Assembly: GCA_947380285.1 (NCBI GenBank)
Contig: CANCQD010000046.1
Coordinates: 1 to 17,041 of the forward strand
DNA: 17,041 nt
Source of the DNA: Burkholderiaceae bacterium
Lineage (GTDB): Bacteria > Pseudomonadota > Gammaproteobacteria > Burkholderiales > Burkholderiaceae
Direction of reading: 5' to 3'
Made by a program: the position numbers and the translations under genes. The notes under the pieces are model-generated. The model worked only from the letters and a program-made list of their open reading frames with translations, ran no database searches and had not been told where the DNA came from. This document shows, piece after piece, positions 1 to 7,818 of the stretch. The first letter of the stretch is position 1, and each line of letters opens with the position of its first letter.

Positions 1-143
1 TGGGCGAAAAAGTCATGGCTGCTGAACAAGCTAAAGCTGGTGGCGCTGCTGCAGGTGCCGCTCCTGGTGGTGCAGCTCCTGGTACTGCTCCTGATGCGGA
101 TGTTGTTGACGCTGACTTTAAAGAGGTTGATGACAAGAAGTAA
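1..143 (+). CDS. dnaK: DnaK (Hsp70) chaperone, C-terminal tail only
   Basis: Only the last 46 codons are visible, in the frame that starts at base 3 and ends with TAA at 141-143. The translated tail has the Gly/Ala/Pro-rich linker typical of proteobacterial DnaK, followed by the conserved acidic end [11 protein letters not shown] and two lysines. That end is a hallmark of the family. DnaK is the ATP-dependent cytoplasmic Hsp70 whose ATPase is stimulated by DnaJ, and dnaJ follows 100 nt downstream on the same strand, the usual dnaK-dnaJ order. The ATPase and substrate domains lie outside the window, so nothing can be said about the promoter or the rest of the protein. Confidence 0.95.
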   Translation, partial: GEKVMAAEQAKAGGAAAGAAPGGAAPGTAPDADVVDADFKEVDDKK

Positions 144-190
144 TTCTGAAATCAGACATTTATTAACGTAGTTTTGATGTACTTAAATAA

Positions 191-213
191 CAAGTCGGCC
201 TCGTGCCGACTTG
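191..213 (+). terminator. Perfect hairpin in the dnaK-dnaJ gap, possible attenuator or RNA-processing element
   Basis: Bases 191-199 and 205-213 are exact reverse complements (9-bp stem, CAAGTCGGC) around a 5-nt loop. The following bases are TGTCATT, not a run of T, so it is not a standard intrinsic terminator. Its place between dnaK and dnaJ suggests partial termination or protection of the dnaK message 3' end, which would lower DnaJ relative to DnaK. That role is inference. Confidence 0.5.
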
Positions 214-243
214 TGTCATTCAGGTTGTTGAGAGGAATAGGCC

Positions 244-1380
244 GTGCCTAAAAGTAAACGCGATTTTTATGAAGTGCTTGGTGTAGCAAAAGGTGCCAGT
301 GATGATGAGCTGAAAAAGGCTTATCGCAAGATGGCGATGAAACATCATCCAGATCGCAATCCTGATAGCAAAACGGCTGAAGCTCAATTCAAAGAAGTAA
401 AAGAAGCTTACGAAACCCTAACAGACCCTAACAAGCGTGCTGCATATGATCAGTATGGGCACGCTGGTGTTGATCCATCAATGGGTGGTGGTTTTGGTGG
501 GGGTGGTTTTGGCGGCGGCGGATTTGCCGATGCCTTTGGCGATATATTTGGCGATATCTTTGGTCAAGGCGGTGGCCGTCACGCTGGCCCCCAAGTCTAT
601 AAAGGTGCAGATTTACGCTACAACATGGATATCAGTCTTGAGCAGGCTGCTGAAGGGTATACAACCCAAATTCGTGTGCCTAGCTGGAGTAATTGCAAGC
701 CATGTCATGGTACTGGCGCTGAGCCTGGGTCAAAGGCTGAGACATGCACTACTTGTGATGGTCATGGCCAGGTGCGCGTGCAACAAGGCTTCTTCTCTAT
801 GCAGCAAACTTGCCCAAAATGTCGCGGCACTGGCGAGTACATTCCTAAACCGTGCAAAACTTGCCATGGCAGTGGAAAACACAAAGAACAAAAAACACTG
901 GAGATCAAAATACCAGCGGGTATCGATGATGGTATGCGTGTTCGTTCAGTTGGCAATGGCGAACCCGGTATTAACGGTGGACCATCTGGCGATCTCTATG
1001 TAGAGGTGCGCGTACAACCTCATAAAGTGTTTCAGCGTGATGGCAGTGATTTGCACGTACAAATGCCAATCTCTTTTGCGGCTGCCACTATCGGTGGCGA
1101 AATTGAAGTGCCAACACTCTCCGGACGTGTTGAGTTTCCAATTCCGGAGGGTACACAGACTGGTAAGACATTCCGCTTGCGTCATAAAGGGATTAAAGGC
1201 TTACGCTCCACCTTGGTTGGCGATCTTTTTGTGCATGTTTTAGTGGAAACGCCGATTAAGCTGACGGATGAGCAAAAGAAATTACTGCAAAAGTTTGATG
1301 ACAGTCTAAAGTCAGGTGGTGACAAACACAGCCCCCAACAAAAGGGTTGGTTTGACGGCGTAAAGAGTTTCTTTAGCTAA
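244..1380 (+). CDS. dnaJ: Chaperone protein DnaJ (Hsp40), GTG start
   Basis: A type I (class A) Hsp40 of 378 residues, the usual length. The J domain (about 6-70) carries the HPD motif at 35-37 that triggers DnaK ATP hydrolysis. A Gly/Phe-rich linker covers about 80-110. Four CxxCxGxG zinc-binding repeats follow at 151-158, 168-175, 190-197 and 204-211, then the two beta-rich substrate-binding domains and a short C-terminal tail. The protein acts in the cytoplasm with DnaK and GrpE to hold and refold client proteins. The start is GTG, preceded by AGAGGA at 231-236 with 7 nt spacing, and the next residues [12 protein letters not shown] match the family N-terminus. It lies 100 nt after dnaK, probably in the same heat-shock operon; the hairpin at 191-213 sits between them. 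The family is certain. Confidence 0.98.
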   Translation: MPKSKRDFYEVLGVAKGASDDELKKAYRKMAMKHHPDRNPDSKTAEAQFKEVKEAYETLTDPNKRAAYDQYGHAGVDPSMGGGFGGGGFGGGGFADAFGDIFGDIFGQGGGRHAGPQVYKGADLRYNMDISLEQAAEGYTTQIRVPSWSNCKPCHGTGAEPGSKAETCTTCDGHGQVRVQQGFFSMQQTCPKCRGTGEYIPKPCKTCHGSGKHKEQKTLEIKIPAGIDDGMRVRSVGNGEPGINGGPSGDLYVEVRVQPHKVFQRDGSDLHVQMPISFAAATIGGEIEVPTLSGRVEFPIPEGTQTGKTFRLRHKGIKGLRSTLVGDLFVHVLVETPIKLTDEQKKLLQKFDDSLKSGGDKHSPQQKGWFDGVKSFFS

Positions 1381-1398
1381 AAACTAGTGAGAATTTGG

Positions 1399-1419
1399 GC
1401 TGGCTAGCAATCAGCCAGC
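1399..1419. terminator. Weak hairpin between convergent dnaJ and panB
   Basis: Bases 1399-1405 (GCTGGCT) pair with 1413-1419 around a 7-nt loop. The hairpin overlaps the last codons of panB and lies 19 nt past the dnaJ stop. Neither side has a clear T run, so it is a poor intrinsic terminator; it is recorded because it is the only structure in the 30-nt convergent gap. Confidence 0.25.
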
Positions 1420-2229
1420 AAAGCCGTGCTCGGGTCCGGGGAATTTCCCGGACTTCACTTCGCGCACATAACTCTTGATGGCTGCTTCGACAGAATGGTG
1501 ACCATCCATAAAGTTTTTGACAAACTTCGGTGGCTTGCCTGGGCTGATGCCCAACATATCTTGTAAAACCAATACTTGACCAGAGCAATTTGGCCCAGCA
1601 CCAATGCCAATGGTCGGAATGTGAAGTTCGGCTGTAATCTTTTCGCCTAATGACGAAGGGATAGCTTCCAACACCACCATTTGAGCGCCAGCTGCCTGGC
1701 ATGCAAGCGCTTGCTCAAGCATGACGCTAGCGGCATCTTTGGATTTGCCTTGGACCTTGTAGCCGCCTAAGACATGAACGGATTGCGGCAGTAAGCCTAA
1801 GTGAGCGCAGACAGGAACGCTTCGCTCTACTAAGTGACTAATCACATCAACTTGCCATTCGCCTCCACCTTCGAGTTTCACCATATCTGCGCCAGCACGC
1901 ATCAAATGGGCGGCTGAATCTAAGGCTTGGACAGGATCTCCGTAGCTCGCAAATGGCAGGTCGGCGATGATGAATGCATGAGTGTTGGCCCGGACTACAC
2001 ATTCGGTGTGATACGCCATTTGCTCTACGGTGACTGGCGTTGTGCTGGAATGTCCTTGAATCACATTACCCAGTGAGTCACCAATCAAAATAGTTTCAAC
2101 TCCGCAGCGATTTAGAAGCGCTGACATAGTTGAATCATATGCGGTGAGCATAGATATTTTTTCACCCTCAGCATGCATTGCGAGGAGCTTGGTAATTGTG
2201 ATTGGCTTATCGCCCTGTAAGTAACCCAT
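1411..2229 (-). CDS. panB: 3-methyl-2-oxobutanoate hydroxymethyltransferase (ketopantoate hydroxymethyltransferase)
   Basis: Transfers a hydroxymethyl group from 5,10-methylenetetrahydrofolate to 2-oxoisovalerate to make ketopantoate, the first committed step of pantothenate and hence coenzyme A synthesis; cytoplasmic. At 272 residues it is the usual length of this TIM-barrel family. Visible motifs: MLTAYD at 27-32, IGDSLGN at 49-55 with metal ligand D51, D90 in the IADLPF strand, K118 and E120 in [14 protein letters not shown] at 143-150, the likely catalytic E188 in LEAIP, and IGIGAG at 207-212. D51, D90, K118 and E120 correspond to the metal and substrate residues known in E. coli PanB. 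It is the last gene of the minus-strand block, 17 nt after folK, which makes a folate precursor; PanB needs a folate cofactor. No good ribosome site precedes the ATG, so coupling to folK is likely. Confidence 0.97.
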   Translation of the reverse strand: MGYLQGDKPITITKLLAMHAEGEKISMLTAYDSTMSALLNRCGVETILIGDSLGNVIQGHSSTTPVTVEQMAYHTECVVRANTHAFIIADLPFASYGDPVQALDSAAHLMRAGADMVKLEGGGEWQVDVISHLVERSVPVCAHLGLLPQSVHVLGGYKVQGKSKDAASVMLEQALACQAAGAQMVVLEAIPSSLGEKITAELHIPTIGIGAGPNCSGQVLVLQDMLGISPGKPPKFVKNFMDGHHSVEAAIKSYVREVKSGKFPGPEHGFAG

Positions 2230-2246
2230 GGCGTGAGTTTAATGAA

Positions 2247-2774
2247 TTAATGAGCCGTTTGGCTATAAACGTTTTTTTCTCCGCAATTGCAGTTTCTGCA
2301 AGGGAGTTTCTCTATTCTTTGGTGGGCTACATTCGGTAAATAGGCTTTGAGTTCACCCCAGTTAGGCAAAAGGAGATCAGGTGCTATCTCCAGGAGGGGT
2401 AGAAGTACAAAAGAGCGCTCGATGATTTTAGGATGTGGAAGTATTAACTCTGTTTCATTCTGAGTGACCCCTTCAAAAGAAAGGATGTCGAGGTCGAGCG
2501 TCCGAGGAGCGTTTGCATATGGTCGTTCACGACCAAATTCTTGTTCGATAGCCTGGCAAACGTGCAAAAGACCGTATGGACTTAACTCAGTTTCAACTTC
2601 AATGACGGCATTAATATAATCGCCGCCCGTAGCTTCAACGGGGGCGCTCTGGTAAAAACAGCTTTTTGCCAGAATTTGTAGTTCAGACCGCAATGCCAAG
2701 CAAACAATGGCATCAGTAATTAGCTGACGCGTGTCGCCGATATTGCCACCAAATCCGATATATACCCGTGCCAT
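2247..2774 (-). CDS. folK: 2-amino-4-hydroxy-6-hydroxymethyldihydropteridine diphosphokinase (HPPK)
   Basis: Transfers pyrophosphate from ATP to 6-hydroxymethyl-7,8-dihydropterin, the step before dihydropteroate synthase in folate synthesis. Motifs: the N-terminal GGNIGD at 9-14, YQSAPVE at 41-47, YINAV at 53-57, the PRTLDLDIL segment at 90-98 with the Mg-binding DLD aspartates (94 and 96), LPHP at 112-115, and RSFVLLPLLEIAPD from 120. At 175 residues it is somewhat longer than the E. coli enzyme (159); the extra part is a tail after about residue 155 containing Cys at 159, 162 and 164. The ATG at 2774 is followed by ARVYIGFGGN, a normal family start. It sits 52 nt after pcnB and 17 nt before panB in the same direction. 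Confidence 0.96.
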   Translation of the reverse strand: MARVYIGFGGNIGDTRQLITDAIVCLALRSELQILAKSCFYQSAPVEATGGDYINAVIEVETELSPYGLLHVCQAIEQEFGRERPYANAPRTLDLDILSFEGVTQNETELILPHPKIIERSFVLLPLLEIAPDLLLPNWGELKAYLPNVAHQRIEKLPCRNCNCGEKNVYSQTAH

Positions 2775-2826
2775 AGATTTCCAAACTAGAGATGAATCTA
2801 CTTTACTGAAATTTCTCTAAGTCTGC

Positions 2827-4227
2827 TTAGCTTGCCGCACTCTCTGGGGGCACTATTGATTTTGGCTTTCTACGACGTCGTCTTTTGGCAGGGATTAGGC
2901 TGTTGCCGGATTCATTTTTAGCGCTAACCATTAGCTCATCTTGTCTTGCAGGGTCTGCTGCAATAAAGTCTGTCCACCATTGGCCAATTGCTGGATTCAG
3001 CTCTCCAGTTTCGCAGCGGAGCAACATGAAGTCATAACCCGCTCTAAAACGAGGGGATTCGATCAAGCGAAAGGGAAAGCGACCTACGCGTCTCTCAAAG
3101 CGGGGCTGCATTGACCAAATCTCACGCATATCGCTTTCAAAGCGACGTTGAATAGTCATGCCACTACTTTGCGTTGCAATCGTGTCATCCATCGCATCTT
3201 GTAAAGCGGGAATATTAGCCATTCCTTTAGCAGAATTGGCTTTCCAATTCTTCAGCAAGTCGGGCCAAAGTAGGGTGGCAAATAAAAAGCCAGCAGACAC
3301 ACTTTTACCAGATTGGATACGGTCATCAGTATTGGCCAAAGCAAGTTTTACAAAATTGTTAGCCCCCTTAGACTCTTCACCCTTATCCAGGATGTGATCG
3401 AGTAGCGGGAGTAAACCATGGTGCAGGCCGGCATCTTTTAGCCCCTGGATTGCTGCCCAGGAGTAGCCGGACATCAAGAGCTTTAGGATTTCATCAAAAA
3501 GTCTGGCCGAGGGAACATCGTTTAGGAGGGTGCCCAATTTTGCAATGGGTGCACGTGTAGCGCTGTCTAATTCAAAGCCAGTCTTGGCCGCAAAGCGAAC
3601 CGCTCTAAGCATGCGAACGGGATCTTCGCGATAGCGCTTTGCCGGATCACCAATCATGCGTAAGGTCTTCTTTTGCATATCAGCCATTCCACCGTGATAG
3701 TCAAGAACGGTTTCAGAAGAAGGGTCGTAATACATCGCATTGATTGTGAAATCACGTCTTGCAGCATCCTCGCCTTGAGAGCCCCAGACGTTATCCCGTA
3801 GGATCCGGCCACTCTCAGCCACGTGATCTCCAGCATTATCCAATAGCGCTCTAAAGGTCGATACCTCAATGATTTCAGGGTGGCCTTTGCCAAAAAAGGT
3901 GACATGCACAATCTGAAAGCGGCGACCAATCAGGCGCGCTTTACGAAAGAGTCTTTGTACTTGATCTGGCGTTGCATTGGTTGCAACGTCAAAATCTTTT
4001 GGGCTGATGCCCAGAGCAAGATCTCTTACTGCGCCCCCAACAATAAATGCCTCATAGCCGGCTTGCTGCAATGTATGCGTCACCTTCACTGCGTTCTTCG
4101 AGAGCAAGTGAGGATCAATACGATGTGCTTTTTTTGGAATACGTTTTGGGGCGCCAGTGTTATTGGCTTGTGTGTGTTTGACCATCGGGTCGCGCCGCAA
4201 AATACGTTTTATAAATTTAGTGATCAT
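2827..4227 (-). CDS. pcnB: Poly(A) polymerase I
   Basis: Adds poly(A) tails to RNA 3' ends and so promotes decay by exonucleases; cytoplasmic or membrane-associated. This is a class II nucleotidyltransferase of 466 residues. The catalytic head shows GGAVRD at 64-69 and DFD at 78-80 (metal-binding acidic pair), EDAARRDFTINAM at 153-165, and the RNA-binding RYREDPVRMLRAVRFA stretch at 198-213. The segment LIGRRFQIVHV at 99-109 is the signature that separates bacterial poly(A) polymerases from CCA-adding enzymes. The C-terminus is strongly basic (AKRRRRRKPK near 449-458), as expected for RNA binding. The ATG overlaps the TGA of the upstream HAD gene as ATGA (4224-4227), pointing to translational coupling. 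Met15 is an alternative start, but no ribosome site supports it. folK follows after 52 nt. Confidence 0.96.
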   Translation of the reverse strand: MITKFIKRILRRDPMVKHTQANNTGAPKRIPKKAHRIDPHLLSKNAVKVTHTLQQAGYEAFIVGGAVRDLALGISPKDFDVATNATPDQVQRLFRKARLIGRRFQIVHVTFFGKGHPEIIEVSTFRALLDNAGDHVAESGRILRDNVWGSQGEDAARRDFTINAMYYDPSSETVLDYHGGMADMQKKTLRMIGDPAKRYREDPVRMLRAVRFAAKTGFELDSATRAPIAKLGTLLNDVPSARLFDEILKLLMSGYSWAAIQGLKDAGLHHGLLPLLDHILDKGEESKGANNFVKLALANTDDRIQSGKSVSAGFLFATLLWPDLLKNWKANSAKGMANIPALQDAMDDTIATQSSGMTIQRRFESDMREIWSMQPRFERRVGRFPFRLIESPRFRAGYDFMLLRCETGELNPAIGQWWTDFIAADPARQDELMVSAKNESGNSLIPAKRRRRRKPKSIVPPESAAS

Positions 4228-4904
4228 GCAAACAATTCAAGAATGGGCCAGTTACGCTGCTTGGCTTCGTTGCGAAGGCGATCATCTGGATTGGTGGCAA
4301 CAGGATGACTTACTTTTTCGAGCAAAGGAAGATCGTTCATCGAGTCAGAATAGAAATAGCTATGAGACAAAGTATCTAAAGACAGCTTTTGAGATGATAG
4401 CCAGTCATGTAAATTTTGAATCTTGCCTTCGCGAAAATTCGGAATGCCTTTGACTTCGCCGGTGTAATTGGCTAAGGGTTCGTTATTTTCGGTAGCAGGC
4501 TCTGTAGCAATCAGATGCTGAATGCCAAAACTCTCAACAATGGGGCGCGTAACAAAACTGTTGGTAGCGGTAATAACACAACAAAGGTCTCCAGCATCCT
4601 GGTGGCGCTTTACAAGGTCAATCGATTTTTGTCGGAGCTGACCGTGAATCACTTCCTGCATAAATGCCTCATGCCATTCTTTCAATTGCGCGCGAGAATG
4701 CTCTGAAAGTGGTTTTAAGGCAAAGCGTAAAAACTCATGAATATCGAGCTTGCCATCTTTGTAGTCTTGATAAAAGCGTTCGTTTTTTCGTGCGTAGTAT
4801 TCGCCGTCCACAACTCCAATACGAGCCAAAAATTGGCCCCATTCGTAATCGCTATCGCAGGGCAAAAGAGTGTGGTCTAAATCGAAAAGGGCTAACTGGG
4901 TCAC
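4224..4904 (-). CDS. HAD-superfamily phosphatase, subfamily IB (SerB-like), GTG start
   Basis: A 226-residue HAD hydrolase, probably a phosphatase on a small molecule; the substrate cannot be told. Motif I is FDLDHT, with nucleophile D8 and acid/base D10. Motif II is T112 in VITATNS. Motif III is probably K161, just after the NFREG segment. Motif IV is YSDSMNDLPLL with D187 and D191. The helical cap between about 15 and 100 and the SDSMND motif fit the IB subfamily that contains phosphoserine phosphatase-like proteins. The reading frame stays open to 5006, inside hda, but family members begin at MTQLALFDLDHT, which here is GTG at 4902-4904, 19 nt after the hda stop. No clear ribosome site precedes it. 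Its TGA overlaps the pcnB ATG by 4 nt. The same neighbours are found in related Burkholderiales, from general knowledge of these genomes. Confidence 0.88.
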   Translation of the reverse strand: MTQLALFDLDHTLLPCDSDYEWGQFLARIGVVDGEYYARKNERFYQDYKDGKLDIHEFLRFALKPLSEHSRAQLKEWHEAFMQEVIHGQLRQKSIDLVKRHQDAGDLCCVITATNSFVTRPIVESFGIQHLIATEPATENNEPLANYTGEVKGIPNFREGKIQNLHDWLSSQKLSLDTLSHSYFYSDSMNDLPLLEKVSHPVATNPDDRLRNEAKQRNWPILELFA

Positions 4905-4923
4905 GAATGAAATATTTAATAAA

Positions 4924-5679
4924 TTATTTAGGCTGCACAAGCTCTCGTACAAGAGGCAAGGTGACAGCACGTTTTGTTTCAAGTGAGTAGGCATCCAATG
5001 CATCAATCAAAGCCATTAAGCTGGGCATATCTCGGTAAAACCGACTTAATAACCATGGCAACACATCAGGCGATAAAACAAGACCCCGTGCTTTGGCCGC
5101 TTCCTCTAATGCCTGTATTTTCTCATCATCGTCCAAAAGTTGTGTCTGAAAGATCAGACCCCAGCCCAGACGGGTTCGTAGATCTTCCCGAAGCTTCAAA
5201 TTGGCCGGGGCAGCGTTGCCGGCCATAAAAATATGAATCGCCTTACTCGCCTGAACCACATTGAGGATGCGAAAAAGTGACCCTACCAGACGATCGTCTA
5301 AACAATCAACATCATCTACGGTAATCACTGAAGGGGTGGCGCTTTCGGAGATTGTGCCCATCCTTTCTTCAAGGCGAACCCAGGAGGTGGGCTCGAATGG
5401 GGTGAGGGGGATATGTTCTAAACCAGCGTAATCAGCTGCATTTCCAACAGCATTTATTAAATGAGATCGTCCAGAGCCCTCTGGCCCCCACCAATAAATC
5501 CAGCGATGATTTAAGGGGTTCTCAGAGCTTTGAGTATCAACTCTTTTCCAAGAGCGTTCAATATCTTGCAGAGCAGAAATTAAAGCAAGATCTTTTCCGG
5601 GAAGATAATTTTCTAAACTCGCTTTAGGTGAATGGCTGATATCAAGCGCAAATTGTTTTGGAAGTGAGGATGTATTCAT
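4924..5679 (-). CDS. hda: DnaA regulatory inactivator Hda
   Basis: Hda is a DnaA-like AAA+ protein that, with the DNA-loaded sliding clamp, stimulates ATP hydrolysis by DnaA and so blocks re-initiation of replication. This protein has 251 residues (E. coli 233). A P-loop-like GPEGSGRSHL is at 65-74, with Arg in the usual Lys place, as in E. coli Hda. The Walker B-like VITVDDVD is at 118-125, the box VII arginine finger is R170 in RTRLGWG, and a sensor II arginine is near 217 (RFYRDMPSL). The N-terminal QFALDI (9-14) resembles the clamp-binding motif found at this place in Hda. There is no DNA-binding domain IV, which rules out DnaA itself. It starts 11 nt after the AI-2E gene and is followed 19 nt later by the HAD gene. 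Confidence 0.93.
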   Translation of the reverse strand: MNTSSLPKQFALDISHSPKASLENYLPGKDLALISALQDIERSWKRVDTQSSENPLNHRWIYWWGPEGSGRSHLINAVGNAADYAGLEHIPLTPFEPTSWVRLEERMGTISESATPSVITVDDVDCLDDRLVGSLFRILNVVQASKAIHIFMAGNAAPANLKLREDLRTRLGWGLIFQTQLLDDDEKIQALEEAAKARGLVLSPDVLPWLLSRFYRDMPSLMALIDALDAYSLETKRAVTLPLVRELVQPK

Positions 5680-5690
5680 TACTACCAGGT

Positions 5691-6680
5691 TTACTTTTGA
5701 TACCAGACGCTTTGTGTGTATATAGACCAGAGGTATTGAACCAAGACCAGACTCACAGCACTAATAGGTAGGGCCAATAAAACACCAAAGAAACCAAATA
5801 ATTTTCCGAATAGTAGCAAGGCAAATAATACGGCTACTGGATGCAAGCCAATCCGCTCGCCAACCAGGCGGGGCGTCAAAAAGAAGCCCTCTAGGAACTG
5901 GCCAATGCCAAATAAAATCAGTACACCAATAATTTCAGAGCCCGGACCAAATTGAAGAAGCGCCGATAAGGTTGCCAGTGTGAGACCTAGCGTAATACCT
6001 ATGTATGGAATCACAATCATGAGTGCAGTAAAGATGCCTAGAGCAACCGCTCCTTTGATGCCGATAATAGTAAGACCGATGCTATAAAAAGCTGACATGA
6101 TGGAAATCACAATCACCATACCGTTCAAATATTGCGAGAGCAGTCCATCAGTATGCATTGCTAAGTGATGGACTGTCTCCTGTGCTCTGACAGGAACTAT
6201 TTTTTTGATAAGCCCAAAGAAGTGATTCCAATCAATGAGCAAATAAAACATCACAAACACGATCAAAATAGAATTGACGAATGCGGCTATAACCGAGCTG
6301 CCGGACATCAGGACAGTCTCAAAAGTGGTGGTCATTAGTGAATCTGCGTTATCGCTAATGTGCGTTGAAATTTTTTGAGAGACCGATGCCTTCAGAACAC
6401 CCCAATCAACATTGAGGTGAAGGTCTGCTAATCTAGGCCCAAGCCAAGCTTGGGTGTTTGCTATCCAATCAGGCAATTGCGCCTTAACGAGGGGAATCTC
6501 GGTTTTGAGTAACCCAATGAAGAGGCTCAAAATCGCAATGACTACGCCTAATCCAAGTATGACAGTCAGCCCAGCGGCAGCTGGCGCTGGCAGTCGACGC
6601 CCTTCTAGCCATAGAAAAGCAGGCCGCAGGATGTAGGCTAGGATGAATGCAGCCAGAAAAGGGGTAAAAATTTCAGCCAT
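5691..6680 (-). CDS. AI-2E family (PerM/YhhT-like, UPF0118) inner-membrane transporter
   Basis: A polytopic membrane protein of 329 residues with hydrophobic segments at about 4-24, 34-58, 129-149, 186-207, 210-243, 249-264 and 282-317 and a soluble region at about 60-125. The conserved late motifs of the family are present: IPYIG at 224-228 and the LTPRLVGERIGLHPVAVL stretch at 268-285. Members are described as exporters or ion antiporters; the substrate here is unknown. I chose the ATG at 6680 because AGAGGA (6690-6695 on the minus strand) lies 9 nt upstream. The frame is open to a TTG at 6704, adding MNSRGLLV, which has no ribosome site. Either way the first membrane segment is short compared with PerM, which has a longer N-terminus. 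It heads the minus-strand block and diverges from purM. Confidence 0.9.
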   Translation of the reverse strand: MAEIFTPFLAAFILAYILRPAFLWLEGRRLPAPAAAGLTVILGLGVVIAILSLFIGLLKTEIPLVKAQLPDWIANTQAWLGPRLADLHLNVDWGVLKASVSQKISTHISDNADSLMTTTFETVLMSGSSVIAAFVNSILIVFVMFYLLIDWNHFFGLIKKIVPVRAQETVHHLAMHTDGLLSQYLNGMVIVISIMSAFYSIGLTIIGIKGAVALGIFTALMIVIPYIGITLGLTLATLSALLQFGPGSEIIGVLILFGIGQFLEGFFLTPRLVGERIGLHPVAVLFALLLFGKLFGFFGVLLALPISAVSLVLVQYLWSIYTQSVWYQK

Positions 6681-6752
6681 TACGAGTAATCCTCTAGAAT
6701 TCAATGATTCTACTGATCTACTCGCATTTTTTACTAATATTCCAGCGCTGAC
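6681..6752. promoter_or_regulatory. Divergent intergenic region between the AI-2E operon and purM
   Basis: A 72-nt AT-rich gap that must hold the promoters of both directions unless they lie in coding sequence. On the minus strand TAGAAT (6712-6707) matches a -10 box at 5 of 6 places but has no good -35. On the plus strand TAATAT (6735-6740) is a weaker -10 candidate. The purM ATG has no evident ribosome site, whereas the minus-strand gene has AGAGGA at 6690-6695. Confidence 0.35.
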
Positions 6753-7805
6753 ATGACTTCATCTACTAATTCTTCCTCAAAAGGCCTTTCCTACCGTGAT
6801 GCAGGCGTCGATATTGATGCTGGGGACGATCTAGTTGACCGCATTAAGCCGCTCGCCAAGAAAACCATGCGAGAGGGTGTTTTGGCTGGAATTGGTGGCT
6901 TTGGAGCCCTTTTTGAGGTGCCTAAGCGCTATCAAGAGCCAGTTTTAGTTGCTGGTACGGATGGCGTTGGGACCAAGCTAAGGCTGGCATTCGAGTGGAA
7001 TCGTCATGAAACCATCGGCCAAGACTTGGTGGCAATGAGTGTGAATGACATCCTGGTCCAGGGAGCTGAACCCCTTTTCTTTTTAGATTACTTTGCTTGC
7101 GGCAAGTTGACTGTGGATACTGCGGCGACAGTTGTCGGTGGTATAGCTTTGGGTTGCGAATTATCTGGCTGCGCATTAATTGGTGGCGAAACTGCCGAAA
7201 TGCCTGGCATGTACCCACCAGGTGAATATGACTTAGCTGGTTTTGCAGTGGGAGCGGTTGAGAAATCCAAAATCATTACCGGTGCAACAATTGTTCCGGG
7301 TGATGCAGTATTGGCAATTGGTTCCAGTGGCGCGCATTCGAATGGTTACTCATTAGTGCGTAAGATTATTGAACGTGCTGGCGCTAAGCCAAGTGATGAT
7401 TTGGGTGGTCGCTCATTAGGCGATGTTGTAATGGCGCCGACAGAAATTTATGTGAAGCCTCTGCTGAAATTAATTTCTGAAATCAATGTAAAAGGAATGG
7501 CTCATATTACTGGCGGCGGTTTGGTGGATAACGTTCCGCGCGTCCTCCCAGAAAATACTCAAGCAGTGTTGCATCGCGATAGCTGGCAAATGCCGGAGCT
7601 CTTCCGTTGGTTGCAAATGAAGGGTGGCGTTGCTGATGCAGAGATGGTGCGCGTATTTAACTGCGGTATTGGTATGGTGGTGATTGTTGCGCCTGACCAA
7701 GTAGATACTGCAATCAAATCATTAACTTCTCAGGGCCTCAAGGCCTGGACTGTTGGCGAAGTCGTTGAGCGTCCGAAAGACGCACCACAGACTATCGTTA
7801 TTTAA
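6753..7805 (+). CDS. purM: Phosphoribosylformylglycinamidine cyclo-ligase (AIR synthetase)
   Basis: Closes the imidazole ring in purine synthesis, converting formylglycinamidine ribonucleotide and ATP to aminoimidazole ribonucleotide. The protein has 350 residues, close to the E. coli enzyme, and is recognisable end to end. It has [12 protein letters not shown] at 13-24, GGFGALF at 48-54, the ATP-binding GTDGVGTKL at 68-76, the long [19 protein letters not shown] stretch from 91, [11 protein letters not shown] at 144-154, [13 protein letters not shown] at 191-203 and [13 protein letters not shown] later in the C-terminal domain. The ATG at 6753 gives a normal N-terminus. It is a single-gene unit on the plus strand, divergent from the AI-2E/hda block and ending 13 nt from the miaA stop with no visible terminator between. 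Confidence 0.98.
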   Translation: MTSSTNSSSKGLSYRDAGVDIDAGDDLVDRIKPLAKKTMREGVLAGIGGFGALFEVPKRYQEPVLVAGTDGVGTKLRLAFEWNRHETIGQDLVAMSVNDILVQGAEPLFFLDYFACGKLTVDTAATVVGGIALGCELSGCALIGGETAEMPGMYPPGEYDLAGFAVGAVEKSKIITGATIVPGDAVLAIGSSGAHSNGYSLVRKIIERAGAKPSDDLGGRSLGDVVMAPTEIYVKPLLKLISEINVKGMAHITGGGLVDNVPRVLPENTQAVLHRDSWQMPELFRWLQMKGGVADAEMVRVFNCGIGMVVIVAPDQVDTAIKSLTSQGLKAWTVGEVVERPKDAPQTIVI

Positions 7806-7818
7806 GCTGCCAGCCTAT

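Noticed and set aside
437..1003. 188-codon open frame on the plus strand
   Set aside because: It lies wholly inside dnaJ in another frame; dnaJ is unmistakable and the frame's composition comes from the Gly-rich and zinc-repeat codons.
2287..2301. Perfect 6-bp hairpin with a 3-nt loop near the end of folK
   Set aside because: It is inside coding sequence, has no T run in either direction, and is probably chance.
3880..4453. Overlapping plus-strand frames of 142 and 98 codons
   Set aside because: Both are antisense to pcnB and the HAD gene, have no family resemblance and no ribosome site.
4905..5006. N-terminal 34 residues of the longest HAD frame, starting inside hda
   Set aside because: They overlap the conserved C-terminus of hda and precede the normal HAD start at the GTG of 4904.
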